From NCBI RefSeq assembly GCF_014653695.1, contig NZ_BNAR01000001.1:558001-622000 (forward strand): DNA of 64,000 bases. Direction: 5' to 3'. Under the pieces are notes generated by a model. The model was not told the DNA's origin, did not search any database, and saw nothing but the letters and a program-made list of their open reading frames with translations. The translations under genes and the position numbers were made by a program. The stretch is from Lentzea cavernae. Lineage in GTDB: Bacteria; Actinomycetota; Actinomycetes; Mycobacteriales; Pseudonocardiaceae. Below, one piece after another: positions 42,918-51,896 of the stretch. Within the stretch, counting starts at the first letter, position 1; the number at the start of each line of letters is the position of its first letter.

Positions 42918-43916
42918 GTGCTGGAGATCAGCGGACTGACGTGGGCGGCGACGATCGGGGTGATCGTCGCGCTGCTGGCGGTCGACCTGGTGCTGGCGGC
43001 GTGGCGGCCGCACCGGATCGGCTTCCGCGAGGCCAGTCTCTGGTCGGTGTTCTACATCCTCGTCGCCGTCGGCTTCGGCGTGTGGTTCATGAGCACCTAC
43101 GGCGGCGGGTTCGGCGCGGAGTACTTCGCCGGCTACATCGTCGAGAAGAGCCTGTCGGTCGACAACCTCTTCGTCTTCGTGATCATCATGACGACGTTCC
43201 TGGTGCCGGAGGAGCACCAGCACAAGGTGCTGACGTTCGGCATCGTGCTGGCGCTGATCATGCGCGGCATCTTCATCGCCGTCGGCGCGACGCTGTTGTC
43301 GTTGTTCTCGTTCATGTTCCTGCTGTTCGGCCTGCTGCTGATCTTCACGGCCGTGCAGCTGTTCCGGCACCGCGACGAGGACCCCGACGTCGAGAACAAC
43401 GTCGTCGTCAAGACCGCGCGCAAGCTCCTGCCCGTCACGGACGACTACGTCGGCGGCAAGATCTTCACGAAGGTCGACGGCAAGAGGCTCGCCACTCCCC
43501 TGTTCGTCGTGCTGGTCGCGATCGGCGGCGTCGACCTGCTCTTCGCGCTCGACTCGATCCCCGCGGTGTTCGGCGTGACCGAGGAGCCCTACATCGTCTT
43601 CACCGCCAACGCGTTCGCGCTGCTCGGCCTGCGCGCGTTGTTCTTCCTCGTCAAGGGCCTGCTCGACCGGCTGGTCTACCTCTCGGCCGGGCTCGCGGTC
43701 ATCCTCGCGTTCATCGGCGTGAAGCTGATCCTGCACTGGGCCCACGTGGACATCTCGGAGAGCGTGCCCGAGGTGCCGACGCCGCTCAGCCTCATCGTGA
43801 TCATCGCGATCCTGGTCGTCGTCACGGTCGCCAGCCTGATCAAGACCCGCAACGACCCCGCGGCCAAGGCGCACCCCGGCTCGTTGCGCGGGCACCGCGA
43901 CGAGGAGAAGAAGTAA
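42918..43916 (+). CDS. TerC-family integral membrane protein
   Basis: This 332-residue membrane protein belongs to the TerC/Alx group, which is linked to tellurite resistance and to manganese or calcium export in other bacteria. Nine or so hydrophobic segments alternate with short loops. The two conserved acidic motifs are SVDNLFVFVIIMTTF (D82) and LLFALDSIPAVFGVT; these Asp residues probably bind the metal. A charged C-terminal tail (RGHRDEEKK) is cytoplasmic. The GTG at 42918 is chosen because the sequence LEISGLTWAATIGVI fits the family N terminus. It is not functionally tied to the sugar loci. It converges on the kinase gene with a gap of three bases. Confidence 0.88.
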   Translation: MLEISGLTWAATIGVIVALLAVDLVLAAWRPHRIGFREASLWSVFYILVAVGFGVWFMSTYGGGFGAEYFAGYIVEKSLSVDNLFVFVIIMTTFLVPEEHQHKVLTFGIVLALIMRGIFIAVGATLLSLFSFMFLLFGLLLIFTAVQLFRHRDEDPDVENNVVVKTARKLLPVTDDYVGGKIFTKVDGKRLATPLFVVLVAIGGVDLLFALDSIPAVFGVTEEPYIVFTANAFALLGLRALFFLVKGLLDRLVYLSAGLAVILAFIGVKLILHWAHVDISESVPEVPTPLSLIVIIAILVVVTVASLIKTRNDPAAKAHPGSLRGHRDEEKK

Positions 43917-43919
43917 CGG

Positions 43920-45104
43920 TCAGCCGTGGCCGTGCTTGCCCTTGCCCGGGTTGGCCTTCCCAGGACCGGCCTTCGCGGGTCCGGCCTTGTCCTTGCCGGG
44001 CTCGCCCTTGCCGCTGTTGTCCTCGACCGGTCGCACCACGGCCTGCGGAGCCCTGTCCACGGCCTGGACCTGCGGCGGCGCGTCGGCGGGAGTGGTCACC
44101 TGCGCCACGACGGGCGTGGGGACGAACTCCCCCGTGCGCGACGGGGTCTGCGTCGAAGCGGGTGCGGTGGTCTCCGGCTGGTCCGCCCCCGTCGCGGTGA
44201 CGCTGTTCCACGCGCTGAGCCCGGTGCCGATGGCCGAGATCAGCACCACGGCGGACGCGGCCGCGAGCAGTCCGCGGGAACGGGGCTTGGGGACGAGCAC
44301 GGTCGGCGCGTCGGTCACGGGCGTGCGCAGGGCCTCGGCGCACTCCGCGGCGGACGGGCGGCGGGGCACGCTCAGCGCCGTCATCCTCGACAGCAACCGG
44401 ACCAGGTCGAACGGCAGGTCGCGCGGCACCGCGGGCGGGCGGTGCAGCCGGGCGACGGCGGCCTCGACCTCCGCGCCCTCGTACTCCCGGCGCCCGGTCA
44501 GGCACTCCAGCAGCACCAGGCCCAGCGCGTAGACGTCCACCGCCGCGGTGATCTCCTCACCGCGCACCTGCTCCGGAGAGAGGTAGGCGGCCGTCCCGAC
44601 GACGTGGCCGGTCCGGGTGAGGCAGGCGTCGTCCGCCATCCGCACGAGGCCGAAGTCGGCGAGGCGCGGGAGGCCGTCGTCGTCGAGGAGGATGTTGGAC
44701 GGCTTGACGTCGCGGTGCACGAAGCCGCGGGCGTGGACGTGGGCCAGCGCGTCGGCCAGTGCCGCACCGATCCGGCGCACGTCCACGACGGCCATCGGCC
44801 CGTTCGAGACGCGGTCGCGCAGGGTCTTGCCCTCGATCAGCTCCAGCACCAGGTACGGCGTCTCCCCGCCAGGATCGGCGTCGTACACCTTGACCAGGCC
44901 GGGGTGGGACATCCCCGCGAGCGCGCAGATCTCGTTCTCGATGCGGCGCGAGTCCGAGAGGTCGTCGCCCGGCCGGAACAGCTTGACCGCGACGTCGCGC
45001 GCCAGCAACACGTCCGTGGCCCGGCGCACCTCAGCGACACCGCCGGTGCCGAGCACCTCGCCCAGCCGGTACCGGTCGGCGAGCAGAACACTGTCCGACG
45101 GCAT
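43920..45104 (-). CDS. membrane-anchored Ser/Thr protein kinase, PknB-like
   Basis: This 394-residue kinase has a complete catalytic domain (about 12-265): glycine loop LGTGGVAEVRRATD, K41 in DVAVKLF, catalytic loop FVHRDVKPSN, DFG at 150-152 and the activation segment ending YLSPEQV. A single membrane helix lies at about 279-297 (LLAAASAVVLISAIGTGL). The 95-residue outer tail is Thr/Pro-rich and ends in a Lys/Gly/Pro repeat (GEPGKDKAGPAKAGPGK, then GKGKHGHG). There are no PASTA domains, so it is not a classical PknB muropeptide sensor. The ATG at 45104 follows GGAAAGG. Substrates are unknown. Confidence 0.9.
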   Translation of the reverse strand: MPSDSVLLADRYRLGEVLGTGGVAEVRRATDVLLARDVAVKLFRPGDDLSDSRRIENEICALAGMSHPGLVKVYDADPGGETPYLVLELIEGKTLRDRVSNGPMAVVDVRRIGAALADALAHVHARGFVHRDVKPSNILLDDDGLPRLADFGLVRMADDACLTRTGHVVGTAAYLSPEQVRGEEITAAVDVYALGLVLLECLTGRREYEGAEVEAAVARLHRPPAVPRDLPFDLVRLLSRMTALSVPRRPSAAECAEALRTPVTDAPTVLVPKPRSRGLLAAASAVVLISAIGTGLSAWNSVTATGADQPETTAPASTQTPSRTGEFVPTPVVAQVTTPADAPPQVQAVDRAPQAVVRPVEDNSGKGEPGKDKAGPAKAGPGKANPGKGKHGHG

Positions 45105-45481
45105 GAGCAAGGCCTTTCCGTTCGGGCTCGGGACAACCTGTGGGTGCCCACCGGACGGGTGATCCAATCGTGGAGCCTGATCCACCTCGGGTCACCCTGC
45201 TGCCCGCATCGGTCGTTTCGCGCCGCCCGGCCGGTCTGAGCAGGACAGATGTAGGACCATCGAGAGAGGACCGTGCGCAGATCGCACCTCGCCGTGCTTG
45301 CAGGTGCCCCGGCTGCACGGACCTGTCGTGCGCGAACGGTCCGGGCCGTCACACGAACGTGCCCGCACACGCGGAATGGATTCGCACGACGATCAATGGC
45401 CCCTCGCAGCGTTGAACTCCTCGTGGCTAATGTCGGCTTGCGGCCGCATTCCGCTCTTCCACGAGAACGAGGTGAAGAATC
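45105..45481. other. non-coding stretch of 377 bases
   Basis: This gap lies between the divergent kinase gene and the small exported protein gene. An open frame begins at a GTG after GAGAGAGGACC near 45273, but its product is Arg-rich with no family features, and was not accepted. Promoters for both flanking genes must be here, but no convincing -35/-10 pair was found. Confidence 0.5.
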
Positions 45482-45892
45482 GTGCGTGCAATTTCTGCGT
45501 TCGTGCTGACCGCGGCGGCGATACTGGCCACCGCATTGCCGGCTTCGGCCGCGCAGGTCGAAGCGGCGGTGGCGGTCCAGCCGCAGGCACGGCTGGAGGC
45601 GCGCGGTGCCGCTGTGGTCGTGCCGACGCAGGTGATGTGCCAGAACGGCGCCACCGGGTCGTTGTGGGTGCAGGTCACGCAGAACGTGCGCGGCGAGCTC
45701 GCGGTCGGTGACAAGTACACGCCGAGCGTTCCGTGCACCGGCGAACTGCACAAGGTGGACGTGACCGTGGTGTCGCGCACGAAAGCGTTCCGGCAGGGGG
45801 TCGCGTTCACTTCCGCCTCGCTGAACGCCTACCTCCCGCCGGACAGTTCCGGCATTGCCGAGGACAACAGGGAAATGCGAATCGTCCGGTAG
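45482..45892 (+). CDS. small secreted protein of unknown function
   Basis: This 136-residue protein starts with a Sec signal (residues 1-23, FVLTAAAILATALPASAAQ). The mature part is about 113 residues, mostly predicted beta-strand, with two cysteines (VMCQNG and VPCTGE) likely to form a disulfide. It has no domain I recognise. Phrases such as ATGSLWVQVTQNVRGELAVG suggest a small beta-sandwich. The GTG at 45482 follows GAGGTGAA. Its stop directly abuts the stop of the convergent LacI gene. Function cannot be assigned. Confidence 0.75.
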   Translation: MRAISAFVLTAAAILATALPASAAQVEAAVAVQPQARLEARGAAVVVPTQVMCQNGATGSLWVQVTQNVRGELAVGDKYTPSVPCTGELHKVDVTVVSRTKAFRQGVAFTSASLNAYLPPDSSGIAEDNREMRIVR

Positions 45893-46906
45893 TCAATTCC
45901 GCCGTTTGACCGCGGTGGAAGCGCGGACCACGAGCTCCGGCTGGAACTTCACGTGCCGGTGCTCGTGGTCCGGCTCGTTCTCCGCGAGCAGGAGCTGGGC
46001 GGCGGTGCGGCCGAGCTGCTCGCGCGGCTGGCGCACCGACGTCAGCGGCACGGCGGCGGCCGCGGCGAACTCGATGTCGTCGTAGCCGACCACGGCCAGG
46101 TCGTCCGGCACGCGCAGGCCCTGCTGCGTCATCGACTGCAGCAGGCCGAGCGCGACCAGGTCGTTGCCGCAGAACGCGGCGGTGGGCCGGCGCGAGGCGG
46201 GCAGGCCGACGAGCCTCTCCCCCGCGCCCCGGCCCTCCGCCACCTGCAGGCTCTTCGTCTCCAGGAACGTCAGTGCCTCGGGCGGCAGACCGGCGTTCGC
46301 CACCGCCTTCACCGCGCCCTCGCGGCGGTCGCGCACCTGCTGGATGGACAGCGGACCGCCGATCATCGCGATGCGGGTGTGGCCGTTCTCGATCAGGTGC
46401 GTCACCGCGAGCTCACCGCCGAGCACGTCGTCCACGGCCACCGAGCAGTGCGCGCCGTCCGTCGCCTCGCGGTCGACCAGCACGACGGGCGTGCCGCGTT
46501 CGGCGAGCTGCGCGCTCTCGGCGTCGACCGGGGTGATCAGGATGCCCTCGACGCGCTGCTCGTGCAGCAGCTCCAGGTACTCGCGTTCGCGGCCGCCGTC
46601 CGAGGCGCTGTTGCAGAGGAACAGGGCGAGGCCCGCCTCCCGTGCCGCGTCCTCGACACCGCGTGCCACGTCCGTGAAGAACGGGTTCGCCGCGTCGAGC
46701 ACGACGTAGGCGAGCACCCGGCTGCGGCCCGCCCGCAGCTGGCGCGCGGACTCGTTGCGCACGAAGCCGAGTTCCTCGATCGCGGCCAGGACCCGTTGGC
46801 GCGTGGCGGGAGCGACGACGTCGGGCCGGTTCAGCACGTTCGAGACGGTCGCGTTGGACACGCCGGCGTGCTGCGCGACGTCGCGGATGCCCACTGACGG
46901 CTTCAC
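45893..46906 (-). CDS. rhaR: LacI-family repressor of rhamnose utilisation
   Basis: This 337-residue regulator is divergent from the rhamnose operon. The helix-turn-helix reads VGIRDVAQHAGVSNATVSNVL and the hinge GFVRNESARQLRAG. The ligand domain has YVVLDAANPFFTDVARGVED and FCGNDLVALGLLQSMTQQGL. The GTG at 46906 was chosen because AAAGGAG lies 7-8 bases before it; an ATG at 46951 would read across the operator. GTTGAAACGTGACAAC and GTTAAAACGTTTCAAC in the gap are its likely binding sites, and the GH78 promoter has a perfect version of the core. The inducer is probably L-rhamnose or a catabolite. The name rests on context and is an inference. Confidence 0.82.
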   Translation of the reverse strand: MKPSVGIRDVAQHAGVSNATVSNVLNRPDVVAPATRQRVLAAIEELGFVRNESARQLRAGRSRVLAYVVLDAANPFFTDVARGVEDAAREAGLALFLCNSASDGGREREYLELLHEQRVEGILITPVDAESAQLAERGTPVVLVDREATDGAHCSVAVDDVLGGELAVTHLIENGHTRIAMIGGPLSIQQVRDRREGAVKAVANAGLPPEALTFLETKSLQVAEGRGAGERLVGLPASRRPTAAFCGNDLVALGLLQSMTQQGLRVPDDLAVVGYDDIEFAAAAAVPLTSVRQPREQLGRTAAQLLLAENEPDHEHRHVKFQPELVVRASTAVKRRN

Positions 46907-46919
46907 CGGCGGCTCCTTT

Positions 46920-46943
46920 GTTGAAACGTGACAACGAATCGTA
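46920..46943 (-). promoter_or_regulatory. operator and -10 for the rhamnose repressor gene
   Basis: GTTGAAACGTGACAAC (46920-46935) sits directly downstream of a minus-strand TACGAT -10 element (46938-46943). It matches the second operator at 46999-47014 in 12 of 16 positions. Binding here would give auto-control of the repressor. Confidence 0.6.
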
Positions 46944-46954
46944 CCCCGCAAGTC

Positions 46955-47014
46955 TTGACATGGTGACGCAGCGCACCCAGAGTGCTCGTAACTCAGGCGT
47001 TAAAACGTTTCAAC
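46955..47014 (+). promoter_or_regulatory. promoter and operator for the rhamnose operon
   Basis: TTGACA (46955-46960) is a consensus -35, with CAGAGT (46978-46983) as a weak -10 at a 17-base spacing. GTTAAAACGTTTCAAC (46999-47014) lies downstream of the start of transcription, a roadblock position. The core TTTCAAC/GTTGAAA half-site is shared with the site in front of the repressor and with the GH78 promoter. Confidence 0.65.
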
Positions 47015-47029
47015 ATCGAGGAGACGGAC

Positions 47030-48529
47030 GTGGACCGACCTCCGGTGGTGGCACTGGACGAGGTGAGCAAGTCCTTCGGCGCCGTCCGCGCGTTGTCCGG
47101 GGTGTCGCTGCGACTGCTGCCCGGCGAGGCCCACGCGCTGCTCGGGGAGAACGGCGCCGGCAAGTCGACGCTGATCAAGACGCTCGCCGGGGTCCACCGC
47201 CCGGACGCGGGCCAGGTGCTCCTCGACGAGGTGCCGCAGCGGTTCTCCGGTCCCGCCGACGCCCTGGCCGCGGGCATCGCGATCATCTACCAGGAACCCA
47301 CGCTGTTCGGCGACCTGTCGGTGGCCGAGAACGTGTTCATGGGCCGTCAGCCGCTCGGGTTCGGCCGCCGCATCGACGTCGCCTCGATGCACGCCCGCAC
47401 CTCGGAGTTGTTCTCCCGCCTGGGAGTGCGGCTCGACCCGGCCCGTCCCGCACGCGGACTGTCCATTGCGGACCAGCAACTCGTGGAGATCGCCAAGGCG
47501 CTGTCGTTCGACGCCCGCGTGATCGTCATGGACGAGCCGACCGCCGCCCTGTCCGCGCACGAGGTGCGACGGCTTTTCGGTGTGGTGCAGGCGTTGCGTG
47601 CGCAGGACGCGGCCGTGCTGTTCGTCTCGCACCGGTTGAACGAGGTCTTCGAACTGTGTCAGCGCGCCACGGTGTTGCGCGACGGCGAGTTCGTCTGGTC
47701 CGGCCCGCTGGACGACGAGACACCGGACTCGTTGGTGCGCAGGATGGTCGGCCGTGAACTCTCGCAGCTCTTCCCCAAGGAGGACACGACCGCGGGCGAG
47801 GTGTTGCTGTCCGTGCAACGACTCACCCGTGAAGGCGTGTTCACCGACGTGTCGTTCGACGTCCGCGCGGGCGAGATCGTGGCTCTGTCAGGACTTGTGG
47901 GTGCCGGACGCAGCGAGGTCGCGCGAGCCGTGTTCGGCATCGACCGCCCGGACGGCGGATTCGCCTCCGTGCGGGGCAAGCGGCTGAAGCACGGCTCCCC
48001 CACCGCCGCGATGGCCGCGGGCATCGGCTTCGTGCCGGAGGACCGCCGCCAGCAGGGACTGGTGATGGACGCGTCGATCGAACGCAACACCGCGCTCGCC
48101 TCACTGGGCCGGCTGTCGAAGTTCGGATTGTTGCGGCGCAGTTCGGAACGCGCCCTGGCGCAGGACTGGGCGGTGCGGCTGCGGCTCAAGTTCTCGCGGC
48201 TGAGCGACCCCGTCGGCGTGCTGTCCGGCGGCAACCAGCAGAAGGTCGTGCTGGCGAAGTGGCTGGCGCGCAAGCCGTCCGTGCTCATCGTCGACGAACC
48301 GACGCGCGGCATCGACGTCGGCACGAAGGCCGAGGTGCACCGGCTGCTGTCGGAGCTGGCCGGGCAGGGCGTGGCGGTGCTGATGATCTCGTCGGAGCTG
48401 CCGGAGGTGCTCGGCATGGCCGACCGCGTCCTGGTGATGCACGAAGGGCGGCTGGTGCGGGAACTGTCCCGCGCCGAGGCGACCGAGGAACGGGTGGCCC
48501 TGGCCGCCGCGGGACAGGTGGACTCATGA
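47030..48529 (+). CDS. rhaT: rhamnose ABC transporter ATP-binding protein
   Basis: This 499-residue protein has two ABC domains and drives rhamnose import. The first domain has Walker [10 protein letters not shown] (39-47) and Walker [16 protein letters not shown]. The second has signature [14 protein letters not shown] and [15 protein letters not shown]; its Walker A position (LVGAGRSE) lacks the Lys, as usual for CUT2. The order ATPase-permease-permease-binding protein, followed by mutarotase, isomerase, aldolase and kinase, is that of rhizobial rhaTPQSUK-like loci. The GTG at 47030 follows GAGGAGACG; an in-frame ATG at 46982 would lie before the operator. The stop overlaps the next start (ATGA). 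Confidence 0.88.
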   Translation: MDRPPVVALDEVSKSFGAVRALSGVSLRLLPGEAHALLGENGAGKSTLIKTLAGVHRPDAGQVLLDEVPQRFSGPADALAAGIAIIYQEPTLFGDLSVAENVFMGRQPLGFGRRIDVASMHARTSELFSRLGVRLDPARPARGLSIADQQLVEIAKALSFDARVIVMDEPTAALSAHEVRRLFGVVQALRAQDAAVLFVSHRLNEVFELCQRATVLRDGEFVWSGPLDDETPDSLVRRMVGRELSQLFPKEDTTAGEVLLSVQRLTREGVFTDVSFDVRAGEIVALSGLVGAGRSEVARAVFGIDRPDGGFASVRGKRLKHGSPTAAMAAGIGFVPEDRRQQGLVMDASIERNTALASLGRLSKFGLLRRSSERALAQDWAVRLRLKFSRLSDPVGVLSGGNQQKVVLAKWLARKPSVLIVDEPTRGIDVGTKAEVHRLLSELAGQGVAVLMISSELPEVLGMADRVLVMHEGRLVRELSRAEATEERVALAAAGQVDS

Positions 48530-49554
48530 CCGCTGTGACGTCCTCCCGCCGCACCGCCGCCCGCCGCCTCTCCACCCGCGTCGGCCGGGTCCGCGAACTC
48601 GGCATCGTCGTGGCCCTCGCCCTGGTCGTCATCCCCACGGCGATCGTCAACCCGCGGTTCATCCAGCCCCAAAGCCTCCGCGACCTGCTCCTCAACGCCT
48701 CGATCGTCGCCCTTCTCGCGGTGGGTCAGACGCTCGTCGTCGTCACCCGCAACGTCGACCTGTCCGTCGGCTCGGTCCTGGGCCTGTCCGCGTTCCTCAC
48801 CGCCCAGCACTTCGCCGACAACCCCGGCACACCGCTCGTGCTGGGCATCGGCTTCGGCGTCGCCGTCGGACTGGCGTGCGGACTGCTCAACGGCCTGCTG
48901 GTGGCGCTGGGCAACGTTCCCAGCCTCGTGGTCACGCTCGGCACGCTGTACGTGTTCCGCGGTGTCGACTTCGCGCTCGCACAGGGCAAGCAGGTCAACG
49001 CCTCCAACCTCCCCGACGCCCTGCTGGACCTCGGCAGCGCCCGCGTCCTCGGCGTCCCGGTCCTCGTGCTGATCACCCTCGTCGTCATCGTGGTGGCGGC
49101 CGTCTACCTGAAGTCGTACCGGTCCGGCCGCGAGCTGTACGCGATCGGCTCGAACCCGGAGGCCGCGACCCTCGCGGGCATCCCGGTCGCGAAGCGGACG
49201 CTGACCACGTTCGTCCTCTCCGGACTGGTCGCCGGTCTGGCCGGTGCGCTGTGGGTGGCCCGGTACGGCACGGTCGACGCGGCCGCGGGCACCGGGCTCG
49301 AACTCCAGGTCGTCGCGGCGGTCGTCGTCGGCGGCGTCGCGATCTTCGGTGGTTCCGGCACGGTGACCGGTGCCGCTCTCGGCGCGCTGCTGCTCGGCAC
49401 GATCACGAGTTGCCTGGTGGTGCTGCAGATCCCCGCGTTCTGGCAGCAGGCGATCGCGGGCGCGTTGCTGCTCAGCGCGATCACCGTCGACCGGCTCCTC
49501 GCACTGCGACTGGCGAAAGCGCTGCGCACCTCCGAAGGGACCAGCCATGCGTAA
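48526..49554 (+). CDS. rhaP: rhamnose ABC transporter permease
   Basis: This 342-residue membrane protein is one of the two rhamnose permeases. A basic leader ([17 protein letters not shown]) precedes about eight to ten membrane segments. The CUT2 permease block [21 protein letters not shown] and the docking loop [16 protein letters not shown] are clear. The start ATG overlaps the ATPase stop by four bases, and its stop overlaps the next gene by eight bases. The assignment to RhaP rather than RhaQ rests on gene order. Confidence 0.87.
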   Translation: MTAVTSSRRTAARRLSTRVGRVRELGIVVALALVVIPTAIVNPRFIQPQSLRDLLLNASIVALLAVGQTLVVVTRNVDLSVGSVLGLSAFLTAQHFADNPGTPLVLGIGFGVAVGLACGLLNGLLVALGNVPSLVVTLGTLYVFRGVDFALAQGKQVNASNLPDALLDLGSARVLGVPVLVLITLVVIVVAAVYLKSYRSGRELYAIGSNPEAATLAGIPVAKRTLTTFVLSGLVAGLAGALWVARYGTVDAAAGTGLELQVVAAVVVGGVAIFGGSGTVTGAALGALLLGTITSCLVVLQIPAFWQQAIAGALLLSAITVDRLLALRLAKALRTSEGTSHA

Positions 49555-50506
49555 CCTCCTGCGGTGGGAGACCGCGCTGGTGTTCCTGCTGGTCGTCGTC
49601 GCGCTGACCGGCCAGGTCAGCACGGACGGCTCGTTCCTGTCCGGCGGCAACCTCTTCTACCTCGGCCTCGACATCGGCGAGATCGCGCTGATCGCCCTGC
49701 CGCTCACCCTCGTGATCGTGGCGGGCGAGATCGACCTGTCCGTCGCGTCGGTGCTCGGCCTGTCCAGCGCGTTGATCGGCTGGCTGTGGAACGCCGGGTG
49801 GTCGCTCGAGACGATCATCCCGACCGTCATCGTGGCCGGCGCGGTGTGCGGGGCGGTCAACGGGCTGCTGGTCACGCGCCTGGGACTGCCCTCGCTGGCC
49901 GTCACCATCGGCACCTTGGCGCTCTACCGGGGTCTCGCGCTGGTCGTCCTGGGCGACACCGCGGTCGCCGACTTCCCGGCGAGCTACACGTCGTTCGGCA
50001 CGACCCCGGTGCCCGGCACGGACATCCCGTACCCCATCGTGCTGGCCGCCGTGCTCGCCGTGCTGTTCGGTGTCGCGCTGCACGCCAGTTCGTTCGGCCG
50101 GTCCGTCTACGCGATCGGCGCCAACGAGGAGGGTGCGCGCTTCTCCGGCATTCGGGTCAAGCGCGTGAAGCTCTCGCTGTTCGTGCTCGCCGGAGCCGTG
50201 GCCGCGATCGCCGGCATCGTCTACACGTTCCGCTTCTCGAGCGCCCGCGCGGACAACGGCCTCGGGCTCGAACTGGCCGTCGTCGCCGCCGTGCTGCTCG
50301 GCGGTGTGTCCATCTTCGGCGGCAAGGGCACGTTGTTCGGCGTGCTCGCGGGCGTGCTGCTGCTGGGCGGCCTGCGCAACCTCCTGATCCTGCAGGACAC
50401 CTCGACCGAGGTCCTCACCATCGTCACCGGCCTGCTCCTGCTGGTGAGCGTGCTCGCCCCGTCCGTCACCCGTCGCGTCGCAAGTCTCAGAAAGGCAGCG
50501 CCATGA
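49547..50506 (+). CDS. rhaQ: rhamnose ABC transporter permease
   Basis: This 319-residue membrane protein is the partner permease. It contains ALPLTLVIVAGEIDLSVASV, a CUT2 block, and the docking loop YAIGANEEGARFSGIRVKR. The ATG at 49547 overlaps the end of the first permease gene by eight bases. The start of the binding-protein gene overlaps its stop by four. Both permeases differ from those of the YtfT/YjfF pair at the left end of the window, so the two CUT2 importers are not recent duplicates. Confidence 0.87.
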   Translation: MRNLLRWETALVFLLVVVALTGQVSTDGSFLSGGNLFYLGLDIGEIALIALPLTLVIVAGEIDLSVASVLGLSSALIGWLWNAGWSLETIIPTVIVAGAVCGAVNGLLVTRLGLPSLAVTIGTLALYRGLALVVLGDTAVADFPASYTSFGTTPVPGTDIPYPIVLAAVLAVLFGVALHASSFGRSVYAIGANEEGARFSGIRVKRVKLSLFVLAGAVAAIAGIVYTFRFSSARADNGLGLELAVVAAVLLGGVSIFGGKGTLFGVLAGVLLLGGLRNLLILQDTSTEVLTIVTGLLLLVSVLAPSVTRRVASLRKAAP

Positions 50507-51567
50507 ACACACGCTTAGCGCTCACCCTGGTGATGTCCGGGGTCCTCGCGCTCACCGCCTGCGGTGGTGGCACCACGAAGGACAGCGCCGGTGACCAGAC
50601 CGGCGGCGCCACGAACGCCGCGAAGGGCGACCCGAACGCGGCGCTCAAGGAAGGTCTGAAGATCACCTTCCTGCCCAAGCAGGTCAACAACCCGTACTTC
50701 ACGGTGGCTCAGAAGGGTGCTGAGCAGGCGGGCACGGCGATCAAGGCCGAGGTCAAGCCGACCGGGCCGTCCGACGCCGCGGCGAGTTCGCAGGTCACCT
50801 ACATCAACACCGCCGCGCAGCAGAAACAGGACGCGCTGGTGATCTCGGCGAACGACGCCAACGCCGTCGCGCCGGCGTTGAAGAGCGCCCGGCAGCAGGG
50901 TCTGAAGGTCGTCACGTTCGACTCGGACGCCGCTCCGGACGCGCGGGACGTGTTCATCAACCAGGCCACGTCGAACGAGATCGCGGCCGGCCAGGTGAAG
51001 CTGATCAGCGAGGCGGTCGGCGGGTCCGGTGAGATCGCGATCCTGTCCGCGACTCCCAACGCCACCAACCAGAACGCGTGGATCGAGGTCATGAAGACCG
51101 AGCTCGCGAAGCCCGAGTACTCGGGCCTCAAACTCGTGGAGACCGCGTACGGCAACGACGACGACCAGACGTCGTTCCAGAAGACCCAGGGCCTCCTGCA
51201 GGCGCACCCGAACCTCAAGGGCATCATCTCGCCGACCACCGTCGGTGTCGCGGCCGCCGCCCGGTACCTCAGCTCGTCCGAGTACAAGGGCAAGGTCCAG
51301 CTGACCGGTCTCGGCACGCCGAACCAGATGCGCAAGTTCGTGCAGGACGACACCGTGAAGTCGTTCGCGCTGTGGGACCCGAGCAAGCTCGGCTACCTCG
51401 CCACCTACACCGCGGCCGCGCTCGCGTCCGGGCAGATCACCGGTGCGGAGGGCGAGAAGTACAAGGCCGGTGAGCTCGGCGACTACACGATCGGCGCCAA
51501 GGGCGAGGTCGTGCTCGGCCCGCCGACGGTGTTCACCAAGGACAACATCGACAAGTTCGACTTCTGA
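50503..51567 (+). CDS. rhaS: rhamnose-binding lipoprotein
   Basis: This 354-residue exported protein delivers rhamnose to the permeases. The lipobox ALTAC puts the lipidated cysteine at residue 20. A Gly/Ala/Thr linker follows, then the type-1 binding-protein fold with KITFLPKQVNNPYFTVAQKG, KVVTFDSDAAPDARDVFINQ, ILSATPNATNQNAWIEVMK and GNDDDQTSFQKTQGLLQAHP. These phrases agree well with the RhaS rhamnose-binding family. The ATG overlaps the previous stop. The mutarotase gene follows with one base between stop and start. The rest of the operon confirms the sugar. Confidence 0.9.
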   Translation: MNTRLALTLVMSGVLALTACGGGTTKDSAGDQTGGATNAAKGDPNAALKEGLKITFLPKQVNNPYFTVAQKGAEQAGTAIKAEVKPTGPSDAAASSQVTYINTAAQQKQDALVISANDANAVAPALKSARQQGLKVVTFDSDAAPDARDVFINQATSNEIAAGQVKLISEAVGGSGEIAILSATPNATNQNAWIEVMKTELAKPEYSGLKLVETAYGNDDDQTSFQKTQGLLQAHPNLKGIISPTTVGVAAAARYLSSSEYKGKVQLTGLGTPNQMRKFVQDDTVKSFALWDPSKLGYLATYTAAALASGQITGAEGEKYKAGELGDYTIGAKGEVVLGPPTVFTKDNIDKFDF

Positions 51568-51568
51568 C

Positions 51569-51880
51569 GTGCGCGTCTGCTTCACCTTGCGGGTCCGCCC
51601 CGATCGTCTCGACGAGTACCGGGCGCGGCACCGCGAGGTGTGGCCGGAGATGCGGGCCGCCCTCAGCGACGCGGGATGGCGCAACTACAGCCTCTTCCTC
51701 GCCGGGGACGGTCTGCTCATCGGCTACCTCGAGTGCGACGACTTCGACGCGGCGCTCGCCGAGATGGCGCGCACCGAGGTGAACGCGCGGTGGCAGGACG
51801 AGATGGCGGAGTTCTTCGTCGGCGACGGCAACGCCGACGAGCGGATGACGCCGCTCGACGAGGTCTTCCACCTCGACTGA
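51569..51880 (+). CDS. rhaM: L-rhamnose mutarotase
   Basis: This 103-residue cytoplasmic enzyme speeds the alpha-beta interconversion of L-rhamnose. The sequence matches the small RhaM family in length and pattern: VCFTLRVRPDRLDEYRARHR, then EVWPEMRAAL and AGWRNYSLFL, with the conserved Tyr and His of YRARHREVWPE as probable catalytic residues. The GTG at 51569 begins one base after the RhaS stop. It supplies the correct anomer to the isomerase encoded next. Confidence 0.9.
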   Translation: MRVCFTLRVRPDRLDEYRARHREVWPEMRAALSDAGWRNYSLFLAGDGLLIGYLECDDFDAALAEMARTEVNARWQDEMAEFFVGDGNADERMTPLDEVFHLD

Positions 51881-51896
51881 GTTTGTGGGGAGAACA

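Noticed and set aside
45273..45509. small Arg/Cys-rich open frame after a GAGAGAGGACC site
   Set aside because: It has no recognisable domain, overlaps the next gene in another frame and its composition is like shadow frames elsewhere. The ribosome-binding-like site may be chance.
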